Assembly (NCBI GenBank): GCA_023405875.1
Contig: JAEXXN010000076.1
Coordinates: 1 to 5,620, forward strand
DNA: 5,620 nucleotides
DNA from: Bacillota bacterium
Lineage (GTDB): Bacteria > Bacillota > Clostridia > Lutisporales > Lutisporaceae
Direction of reading: 5' to 3'
Of this stretch, positions 1 through 5,384 are shown in pieces. Within the stretch, counting starts at the first letter, position 1, and every line of letters begins with the position of its first letter. The position numbers were made by a program, and so were the translations under genes. The notes beneath the pieces were generated by a model, which saw nothing but the letters and a program-made list of their open reading frames with translations, searched no databases and was not told the DNA's origin.

Positions 1-341
1 TAAATGGGAATGAGCTGATTGCAAACAATAAGACGGTAATGTTTAATTATCCTATTTATAAGGCAGACGAATTTAATAATTTGATAATTGTCCTTCTAGA
101 GTTCAAGAATAATAACAACCCGTTAGATTTTATTAATGCATTATATGCGGTTTCTGATAGCGGGGATATTGTTTGGAAAATGGAAGATGTTAAGAGAGTA
201 TTAGGTAAATTTGAACCTGACCCTCTGGTGAATTTTATAATTTCTGACAATAAAATAATCGCTGTTGATTTTTGTTCGAGGAAGTATATTATTAACCCTA
301 ATAATGGAATAGTACTAGATGTGCAAACAGGTAGGTGGTAA
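1..341 (+). CDS. 3' end of an unrecognised small or C-terminal domain protein
   Basis: The reading frame is open from the first base of the window (first full codon at 3) to a TAA at 339-341, so 112 complete codons are visible and the true start lies upstream. An ATG at 39 exists, but no ribosome binding site precedes it, and the residues before it (NGNELIANNKTV) read as ordinary protein. The visible part has alternating hydrophobic stretches typical of beta strands: FNYPIY, NLIIVLLEF, GDIVWKMEDV, VNFIISDNKIIAVDF, then KYIINPNNGIVLD. The closing pattern, a strand, then NPNNG, then a strand, resembles small beta-rich or propeller-blade-like proteins from Firmicutes. Some such proteins sit beside toxin genes, but nothing visible here proves that role. 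There is no signal peptide, membrane segment or catalytic motif in the visible part. A terminator follows directly, so this is the last gene of its transcript. Function unknown. Confidence 0.7.
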   Translation, partial: NGNELIANNKTVMFNYPIYKADEFNNLIIVLLEFKNNNNPLDFINALYAVSDSGDIVWKMEDVKRVLGKFEPDPLVNFIISDNKIIAVDFCSRKYIINPNNGIVLDVQTGRW

Positions 342-355
342 TAAATAGGAAATGT

Positions 356-400
356 AGAAAAACCTTGAATGTATCAATACAGCTTCGAGGGTTTTTCTTT
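356..400 (+). terminator. Rho-independent terminator after the first gene
   Basis: The arm AGAAAAACC (356-364) pairs perfectly with GGTTTTTCT (390-398). Skipping G389, TTGAA (365-369) continues the stem with TTCGA (384-388). The loop is about 14 nt and the 3' side runs into T-rich sequence (392-400). The stem begins 15 nt after the stop codon at 341, which fits it as the end of that transcript. Confidence 0.8.
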
Positions 401-427
401 GTGTAATTGCTTATAAGACAGTATACT
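399..427 (+). promoter_or_regulatory. Weak candidate sigma-A promoter just after the terminator
   Basis: A TTGTGT (399-404) and a TATACT (422-427) are separated by 17 nt. The -10 box matches consensus at 5 of 6 positions, the -35 at only 3 of 6. Transcription would start near 434 and run through the inverted repeats at 461-599, giving the TPR gene a leader of about 250 nt. In AT-rich DNA such a match can arise by chance. Confidence 0.25.
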
Positions 428-460
428 ATTGTTTTATGCTTTAATAGTGTAACTTACTGA

Positions 461-599
461 AGTTTTGGCGCCAGAGAAAGCTCCGAAAAACTAAAGCTTT
501 AGAATAAATATACTAATTCATGGTGCTAGGCACCGTAGGTTCGTAAGTTTCTATACGTTATTAATAAGATAGAAACCAACATCGAATTGATTAGTTTTT
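461..599 (+). other. Cluster of inverted repeats, possible structured leader or small RNA
   Basis: Within this gene-free stretch several pairings can be seen. (a) AGTTTTGG (461-468) and GC (470-471) pair with GC (480-481) and CC-GA-AAAACT (483-492), with one mismatch and a two-base bulge. (b) CTAAAGCTTTAG (491-502) is a perfect 12-bp palindrome, and it overlaps (a) by two bases. (c) GGTGC (522-526) pairs with GCACC (530-534) over a 3-nt loop. (d) GTTTCTAT (547-554) pairs with ATAGAAAC (569-576), and its loop contains the palindrome TTATTAATAA (558-567). (e) ACTAAT (512-517) pairs with ATTAGT (590-595), enclosing (c) and (d) as a three-way junction, and TTTTT (595-599) follows. I see no match to a riboswitch class I know. 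It could be a small RNA, an attenuator, or chance in AT-rich DNA. Confidence 0.3.
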
Positions 600-604
600 G
601 TTAA

Positions 605-634
605 TTGAAGATGAAATTTCTACGGTTCTATAGT
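605..634 (+). promoter_or_regulatory. Candidate promoter for the TPR gene
   Basis: TTGAAG (605-610) and TATAGT (629-634) are 18 nt apart. The -10 box matches consensus at 5 of 6 positions, the -35 at 4 of 6. Transcription would begin near 641, leaving a leader of about 43 nt with the ribosome binding site at 669-675. It lies downstream of the inverted-repeat cluster, so a transcript from here would skip that structure. Confidence 0.35.
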
Positions 635-668
635 ATTATTAAATTTAGGTAATAAGGATGATTATAGT

Positions 669-675
669 GGGGGAG
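669..675 (+). promoter_or_regulatory. Ribosome binding site that decides the TTG start
   Basis: GGGGGAG lies 8 nt before TTG at 684. ATG codons at 658 and 676 share another frame, which ends at TGA (685-687) after at most 9 codons, so neither can start the long protein. The TTG gives a proper Lys-Lys signal peptide, which supports it as the real start. Confidence 0.6.
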
Positions 676-683
676 ATGTTTTT

Positions 684-2660
684 TTGAAAAAAGGTTTTTT
701 GATACATCTAATAATAATATTAGCTTTGGTATTTACTACTACGGCTAACGCTGACAACAGTAATAGTGAAGCTTCTAAGTACATTGATAGTGCAATAAGT
801 TATATGGAGCTTGGGCAGTACAATGAAGCTATAAGAAATCTGGATAAGGCCATGCAGGTAACAGGTGAGAAACAAACAGCTTTAGCTTACAAAGCTGCCT
901 GCTATATATACTTAGGAGATTATAATAAGGCTTTGCAAGTATATGATAGTCTTCTTAAGCTGGATCCCAAGAATATAGAATACTATATTGGCAAGGGAGA
1001 CGCTTATACTCTGTTGGTCAAGTATGAAGATGCAATAAAACAGTACAATGAAGCTATAAAGCTAAACCCATATTATGCTGAAACCTATAGCAGGAAAGCG
1101 ATTGCCTATGCTAGGAATAACAATGCGGCTCAAGCCTTAATAAACTTGGATGAAGCTATCAAGCTTGACCCATATACTATAAATGCTTATGAATACAAAG
1201 CTCAGATACTACACGAAAAGGGGGACGGCTCAGGGGCAAATATATGCCAAGCCATGGCATTAAGGAATAAAGGAATACAAAGTATAAACAATGCTGATTA
1301 TAGCACAGGGTTGCAGCTAATAGAAAGGTCGCTAAAGTTGAATCCAAGTGATATCATTTCGTATTGCTGGGCGGCTCAAGTCAAGATAGATTTAGGGAAG
1401 AGTGAAGAAGCAATTGCTTACTATAATAAGGGACTGGAGTTAGGGAAAGACAAATTGATGGCTTATTACTACAAAGGGATTTTTCTTAACTCACATGAAA
1501 GAAGTACTGAAGCTGATGCTTGCTTTGAGGCTGGCCTGGCAGTTAAAGCGAAAACTGAATTCGATTTTTATTACAGAGGTTTGATTCTTGATAATATCGG
1601 AAGGCAGAATGAGGCACTTGATGACTTTAGTAGAAGCATTCAGATGAATCCTGGCTTTGCTTATGCTTACTATAATAGGGGAAGCGTACTAAACAGATTA
1701 GAAAAGTATGACTTGGCAATATCAGATTTTGATAAAGCTATAAGCTTAAACTCATATATTGCAGATTTCTATTTAGGCAAAGCAGACTTGTTTAGGAGGC
1801 AGAAAAAGTATGAGGAAAGCCTTGAACCTCTAAAGATGGTTATAAAATTGAACCCATATTTGCTTTCGGCTTACTATGAAATTGCTGATTCTCTACTGGA
1901 ACTGAGACGCTTTGACGAAGCTTTACAGTATTATGAGGTGATAGTTGATTCCAACCCTACGGATATTACAGATTTCCGTTGGGCGATTGAGAGAATACTG
2001 TACCTTAAGGAGTATTCCGACGCGGTTAAATACTGCGATTATGCACTGAATAAGTGTCCTGATTACTATGAGATAGATGAAATATATTCTATGAAGGCAT
2101 CAGCGCTATATCTGCTTGGCAAATATGATGAAGGTTCGAAATGTTTCGATCTGGCATTCGGTATTACCGTAGATATGTCTGCTATTTACATTGATAAGGG
2201 CGATGTACTTACTAAGATAAAAAGATATGATGAAGCATTAGAATGCTATGATAATGCGATTAAAGATTTTCCTGAATTTGATCAGACATATACTTTAAAG
2301 GGCGATGTTTACTGTGAGATGGGTAACTATACTGAGGCATTAAAATGGTACGAAATAGCAATAAATTATGGAGATACACCATATAACCAGACGAAAAAAG
2401 GTCAGGCGCTATATAACTTAAAGAGGTATGAAGAAGCCATTGTATGCTTTAATGATGCAACATCAAGAGCCCAACGATTTGATACCCCGTATTATTATGC
2501 TGCATGCTCCTATGCTATGCTGAACAGACCGGATGAAGCAGTTAAAAATCTTAAAGTAGCGATAGAGCTTCATCCTGAGTATAAGAATGATGCCAAGAAT
2601 GACAAGGCATTTGACAATATAAGATACAGAACAGATTTTAAAGCAGTAATGGGTATGTAG
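684..2660 (+). CDS. Secreted TPR-repeat protein (about 17 repeats)
   Basis: The start is TTG at 684, 8 nt after GGGGGAG. Residues 1-23 form a Sec signal peptide: positive start MKKGFLIH, hydrophobic core LIIILALVF, and a signal peptidase I site TANA before Asp24. There is no lipobox cysteine, so the mature protein is predicted to be released or wall-associated. From about residue 30 to 632 it is almost continuous 34-residue TPR units with the usual pattern (G-Y at the first helix turn, A at 20, P at 32). Examples are residues 98-131, 326-359, 360-393 and 500-532. The unit near 166-196 is irregular, with an insertion. The tail, with FDNIRYRTDFKAV (643-655), is a common ending of TPR proteins. 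TPR arrays form a superhelix that binds peptides or proteins; no enzymatic domain is present, so it is probably a scaffold or binding protein with unknown partner. It carries 11 cysteines, unusual for an exported Gram-positive protein. It appears monocistronic. TPR identity is secure; the role is not. Confidence 0.92.
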   Translation: MKKGFLIHLIIILALVFTTTANADNSNSEASKYIDSAISYMELGQYNEAIRNLDKAMQVTGEKQTALAYKAACYIYLGDYNKALQVYDSLLKLDPKNIEYYIGKGDAYTLLVKYEDAIKQYNEAIKLNPYYAETYSRKAIAYARNNNAAQALINLDEAIKLDPYTINAYEYKAQILHEKGDGSGANICQAMALRNKGIQSINNADYSTGLQLIERSLKLNPSDIISYCWAAQVKIDLGKSEEAIAYYNKGLELGKDKLMAYYYKGIFLNSHERSTEADACFEAGLAVKAKTEFDFYYRGLILDNIGRQNEALDDFSRSIQMNPGFAYAYYNRGSVLNRLEKYDLAISDFDKAISLNSYIADFYLGKADLFRRQKKYEESLEPLKMVIKLNPYLLSAYYEIADSLLELRRFDEALQYYEVIVDSNPTDITDFRWAIERILYLKEYSDAVKYCDYALNKCPDYYEIDEIYSMKASALYLLGKYDEGSKCFDLAFGITVDMSAIYIDKGDVLTKIKRYDEALECYDNAIKDFPEFDQTYTLKGDVYCEMGNYTEALKWYEIAINYGDTPYNQTKKGQALYNLKRYEEAIVCFNDATSRAQRFDTPYYYAACSYAMLNRPDEAVKNLKVAIELHPEYKNDAKNDKAFDNIRYRTDFKAVMGM

Positions 2661-2718
2661 ATGCAGACAGAGCTATTTAACATATAAATTAATAAAGTAT
2701 ACAATCAAATACTATTAG

Positions 2719-2802
2719 GACCAATATGCAAGCTTTTTAGGGTATGATGTAAGCATCCCAGCAGACTGGTATATTATTAAGAAAAATTGTATATACAAAT
2801 AA
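2719..2802 (+). pseudogene. Possible short coding remnant in the intergenic gap
   Basis: Between a TAG (2716-2718) and a TAA (2800-2802) one frame reads DQYASFLGYDVSIPADW then YIIKKNCIYK. The stretch GYDVSIPADWYIIK looks protein-like: a beta strand, then IPxxW, a pattern seen in some secreted domains of Firmicutes. There is no start codon or ribosome binding site and only 27 codons. It could be the worn remnant of a domain once downstream of the TPR gene, or chance. The rest of the 312-nt gap holds the terminator and the next promoter; nothing else was seen. Confidence 0.15.
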
Positions 2803-2808
2803 ATTCTG

Positions 2809-2855
2809 AAGATAGGCATATCACATAATTTGTGAAGTGCCTGTCTTTTATTTTT
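2809..2855 (+). terminator. Rho-independent terminator after the TPR gene
   Basis: AAGATAGGCA (2809-2818) pairs with TGCCTGTCTT (2838-2847) with one G-U pair. After a 2x2 internal loop, TCAC (2821-2824) pairs with GTGA (2832-2835) around a 7-nt loop. The 3' side runs into TTTTATTTTT (2846-2855). It sits 149 nt after the TPR stop and separates that gene from the regulator operon. Confidence 0.85.
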
Positions 2856-2905
2856 GGTGAGTGTGCTGATATACTTTCGTAATATGTTATTATTTTCTGG
2901 ACCTG

Positions 2906-2933
2906 GATATGCCGTTAAAGGATATTGCATATC
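2906..2933 (+). promoter_or_regulatory. Candidate operator: inverted repeat overlapping the -35 box
   Basis: GATATGC (2906-2912) and GCATATC (2927-2933) form a perfect 7-bp inverted repeat, with centres 21 bp apart (two helical turns). The right arm covers most of the predicted -35 box at 2925-2930. GGATAT is also repeated directly at 2905-2910 and 2920-2925, and a related GATATAC lies at 2868-2874. Placement on a promoter driving a regulator gene suggests a repressor site; which protein binds is inference. Confidence 0.35.
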
Positions 2934-2953
2934 AGAATATTGTGAGTTATAAT
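2925..2953 (+). promoter_or_regulatory. Promoter of the DeoR-PTS operon
   Basis: TTGCAT (2925-2930), a 17-nt spacer and a perfect TATAAT (2948-2953) lie just ahead of the regulator gene. The predicted start near 2960 would give a very short leader of about 13 nt containing the ribosome binding site. The -35 match is modest (TTG only), which would fit a regulated promoter. Confidence 0.55.
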
Positions 2954-2963
2954 GAAAATGAGG

Positions 2964-2989
2964 TGAACGTTTATGAACGAAAATGAACG
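2964..2989 (+). repeat. Three TGAACG hexamers at exact 10-bp period, candidate operator
   Basis: TGAACG occurs at 2964-2969, 2974-2979 and 2984-2989, each separated by 4 nt, so all lie on one face of the DNA helix. Looser copies flank the set: TGAAAA at 2953-2958 and TGAATC at 2992-2997. The array covers the ribosome binding site, the start codon and the first codons of the DeoR-family gene, immediately downstream of the predicted transcription start. The position fits autorepression; the binding protein is inferred. Confidence 0.4.
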
Positions 2990-3755
2990 ATTGAATCAAA
3001 TAATGAACATATTATATCAGGAAGAGTCGATAACTGCGGAAAAACTGGAAAAGTTATTCAAGGTTTCCCCTGTTACAATACGAAGAGATCTTCAGAAGCT
3101 GTATGAGAAAGGTCTGATTGTGCGTTTCAGGGGTGGAGCAATGTTGGCTACTTCATCATTTGGTCATGAACCTGCTCTATTTGAAAGAGAACCGGAAAAC
3201 TTGCAGAAAAAGCATCAGATCGGAAAAGCTGCTGCCAAGCTGGTCAATGATGGTGAAGTCATTGCCTTGGATGTGGGAAGCACAACCATGGAGTTAGCCA
3301 AGGCCTTACGGAACCGCAGTAATATAACAGTATTCACTGCCAGCCTGCCGATAGCAAGTATATTTCTGAATACAAACGTCAAGGTGTTTTTGGTAGGGGG
3401 CATGCTGCAGCACAAAGAAAACTGCATAGGAGGCCCAATCGCGAGAAATGTAATCAGGCAATATCACTTTGATAAGTTTTTTCTGGGTGCTGCAGGAATA
3501 TCCGAGAGCTCTGGAATAACTGATTTCGGAATGGATGAGGTTGAGACAAAGAAAGCATATATAGAACGCTCAAAAGAGGTCATTGCTCTGGCAGATTCCA
3601 GCAAATTCGGGAAAGTATCCTTCATTACAATCTGCAAATTCAGTGATGTCAAGCATATCGTTACTGATGGGGAAATTGATCCTCAAATACAATATAGTCT
3701 GAAGAAAAGGGGTGTGGATATAGTGGTTGCAGACAACAATGAGGATTTGATTTAA
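2973..3755 (+). CDS. DeoR/GlpR-family transcriptional regulator
   Basis: The 260-residue protein has the normal family length. The start is ATG at 2973, preceded by GAGGTGA (2960-2966). Residues 1-57 are the DeoR winged helix-turn-helix. The recognition segment VSPVTIRRDLQKL (31-43) and the wing GLIVRFRGGA (47-56) match the family signature closely. Residues about 75-235 are the DeoR C-terminal sensor domain, a sugar-isomerase-like fold: DVGSTTMELA (100-109), VFLVGGML (138-145), FFLGAAGIS (169-177), GITDFGMDEVETKKA (181-195) and DSSKFGK (208-214). Family members usually repress sugar-use genes and are released by a phosphorylated sugar or sugar acid. It is first in the operon, 30 nt ahead of the permease, so it likely regulates its own operon through the repeats at 2906-2933 or 2964-2989. 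The effector cannot be deduced, so no symbol is given. Confidence 0.93.
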   Translation: MNENERLNQIMNILYQEESITAEKLEKLFKVSPVTIRRDLQKLYEKGLIVRFRGGAMLATSSFGHEPALFEREPENLQKKHQIGKAAAKLVNDGEVIALDVGSTTMELAKALRNRSNITVFTASLPIASIFLNTNVKVFLVGGMLQHKENCIGGPIARNVIRQYHFDKFFLGAAGISESSGITDFGMDEVETKKAYIERSKEVIALADSSKFGKVSFITICKFSDVKHIVTDGEIDPQIQYSLKKRGVDIVVADNNEDLI

Positions 3756-3768
3756 TAATAATCAAATT
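3744..3768 (+). other. AT-rich intercistronic hairpin at the regulator stop codon
   Basis: ATTTGATT (3745-3752) pairs with AATCAAAT (3760-3767), extended by one G-U pair, around a 7-nt loop that includes the regulator's stop codon. No T-run follows, so it is unlikely to terminate. It might affect the ratio of regulator to permease message, or be incidental. Confidence 0.3.
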
Positions 3769-3785
3769 GAAAAGGAGAAATTTCA

Positions 3786-5369
3786 ATGGGTAAAAGAATT
3801 GCTATTTTAGGTAGCAGCGGAGGAAACCTCTATAACTTAGGTGGCAAAGACCCAAAGAACCTGCTGGGAGAAACCGTTCAACAAATAAAAGCGGCAGGGA
3901 TGGAGGTTGGTGCAATACAATTTATTGCAGCAGAAGCTTCCATGGATTTTATCAAGCCCACAACTACAGCGCATTTATGGGTTTGGAATGGCAGCGATTT
4001 TGAAGTGATGCTAAGCGGAACTCTTCAAGAAGTAAATGAAGCAGCAATGCTCGAGGACAAAAAGATAGCCCAATTGATTGAAGAGGGAGGAATTGACGGA
4101 TTAATCCTCGCAAGTGCCGATCCCGAAAAAACAAATCATGGAGCAATAAAAGCAGCAGTAAAAGCCAAACTGGTGGCAACAGGCACAGGCGGGACGTCGA
4201 TGGCAAAGGTTCAATCACAAGGCTTGAATGTCATTGCTGTTTCCGGCACTACAGGTACAACAAACCGAACAAGGGCAGTAGCGAATATTTATGCTCTGGC
4301 AAAGCACTGGGATATAAAATACAGGCCAACTATAGGTAACGCCGGTGAAATAAATACTTCAGGCAGCATCCTGTCAAGAATAAGCCTTCGTGGGATTTTG
4401 ATGGCTTCAATGCCTGGTTTTATTGCAATGGCCCTCACTCTTTTCATAAGTAAAATTCCTGGAACACCGGAATCTGTGACCAAATTGTTTGATATTATGA
4501 TTGCTGCGCTTCCTGTGATTGTTGCAGCTGTGGCAGCAAAACAGGTATCCGGGATGAATGAAGTGGCTATAGTAGCCGGTGTAGTTGCCGGTACATTATC
4601 AGTAAGCGGAGGATTAATCGGCGGAATTATTGGTGGTATAATTGCTGGTATTCTTGTTCAGCTTTTCCTTTTAAAATGCCTGGAATGGCGTTTTCCTGCG
4701 ACTACTGCAAATATTGTTTCCGGTGGGCTTGCAGGTTTGATCGGCGGACTGGTGGTTTATTTCCTTGTTGGACCATTAGCGCTTATGCTAGGGAACGGGA
4801 TCCGGTCATTGATTGAAATGGCACTGGAATTCAGCCCTGTTTTATGTGGAGCTGTGGCGGGATTGCTGATATGGCCGGCAATTATAGGTGGTGTATACCA
4901 TGCGGCCATTCTGCCGATAGTTATGCTTGAAATGGAGAAAACGGGCAACAGCTTCCTGGGTGCAATTGATATGTGCGGTTTGGTAATGGTGTCTGCAGGA
5001 ATTACTCTGGCAAATATCGTATATCCAAGGATCAAATCTGAAGCGGCAGTTGCGACTCCCGGATTTATTATAAATGTGGCATTCGGTACATTCGTAGAAG
5101 CTGCTTACCCATTTATGTTCTCAAATAAAATCGTATTCGGCGGCGCTTTGATATCCGCTTGTATATCCGGTGCTTTAGTAGGATTTTTTGACGTAAGGGG
5201 AACTGCCTATGTACCCTCCGTTTTGGCACCCAGTTTATCCAACCATCCGGCCGGCTTTATAATCAGTATGCTGGTTGCAATGGCCTGTGCATTCCTGATA
5301 ACACTTATGGCTAATAAAATTAGCAGAGTAAAGGATGCAAAAACAGAAGATACTATTTCATTAAGTTAG
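3786..5369 (+). CDS. PTS EIIC-like sugar permease with N-terminal soluble domain
   Basis: The 527-residue protein starts at ATG 3786, 8 nt after AAGGAG. Residues about 200-510 are a membrane domain of roughly ten hydrophobic segments with the layout of the glucose-superfamily PTS EIIC permeases. GGVYHAAILPI (368-378) resembles the conserved His loop, and GTFVEAAYPF (434-443) resembles the G-T-E-P sugar-binding loop, with E438 as the candidate key glutamate. Residues 1-190 are soluble and alpha/beta in character, with RIAILGSSGGN (4-14), NLGGKDP (17-23), GLILASADP (105-113), GTGGTSMA (133-140) and SGTTGTTNRTRA (153-164). These glycine/threonine loops suggest binding of a phosphate or sugar phosphate. 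I see neither an EIIB cysteine motif nor an EIIA phospho-histidine motif, so it is not a standard EIIBC or EIIABC fusion. Homologues are, to my recollection, annotated only as PTS sugar transporters. It lies between a DeoR regulator and a probable enzyme gene, which supports carbohydrate uptake. Substrate and energy coupling are unknown. Confidence 0.82.
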   Translation: MGKRIAILGSSGGNLYNLGGKDPKNLLGETVQQIKAAGMEVGAIQFIAAEASMDFIKPTTTAHLWVWNGSDFEVMLSGTLQEVNEAAMLEDKKIAQLIEEGGIDGLILASADPEKTNHGAIKAAVKAKLVATGTGGTSMAKVQSQGLNVIAVSGTTGTTNRTRAVANIYALAKHWDIKYRPTIGNAGEINTSGSILSRISLRGILMASMPGFIAMALTLFISKIPGTPESVTKLFDIMIAALPVIVAAVAAKQVSGMNEVAIVAGVVAGTLSVSGGLIGGIIGGIIAGILVQLFLLKCLEWRFPATTANIVSGGLAGLIGGLVVYFLVGPLALMLGNGIRSLIEMALEFSPVLCGAVAGLLIWPAIIGGVYHAAILPIVMLEMEKTGNSFLGAIDMCGLVMVSAGITLANIVYPRIKSEAAVATPGFIINVAFGTFVEAAYPFMFSNKIVFGGALISACISGALVGFFDVRGTAYVPSVLAPSLSNHPAGFIISMLVAMACAFLITLMANKISRVKDAKTEDTISLS

Positions 5370-5384
5370 AGAGGTAAAATATTT

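Noticed and set aside
39..41. ATG as start of the first gene
   Set aside because: No Shine-Dalgarno sequence precedes it, and the frame stays open with plausible residues to the window edge, so the gene is treated as 5'-truncated.
461..599. Known riboswitch (cyclic-di-GMP, TPP, cobalamin, glycine)
   Set aside because: None of the conserved core sequences of those classes that I know could be found, so only an unnamed structure is proposed.
684..2660. DNA-level tandem repeat from the TPR units
   Set aside because: The units resemble each other in protein pattern only; the nucleotide sequence is too diverged to count as a DNA repeat.
2769..2796. GTATAT/ATATAC inverted repeat as a terminator
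   Set aside because: Only 6 AT-rich pairs around a 16-nt loop and no T-run; the much stronger hairpin at 2809-2855 is the terminator.
2715..2999. 94-codon open frame on the - strand across the intergenic gap
   Set aside because: It runs through the terminator and promoter of the + strand, has no ribosome binding site, and its translation shows no domain-like pattern.
3753..3785. Separate promoter or catabolite-control site ahead of the permease
   Set aside because: The 30-nt gap has only a ribosome binding site and a weak hairpin; no -35/-10 pair or cre-like sequence is visible.
3964..4218. 84-codon - strand frame with a leucine-rich run inside the permease gene
   Set aside because: The leucine run is the complement of Ala/Glu/Lys codons of the permease N-terminal domain; the + strand protein explains the sequence fully.
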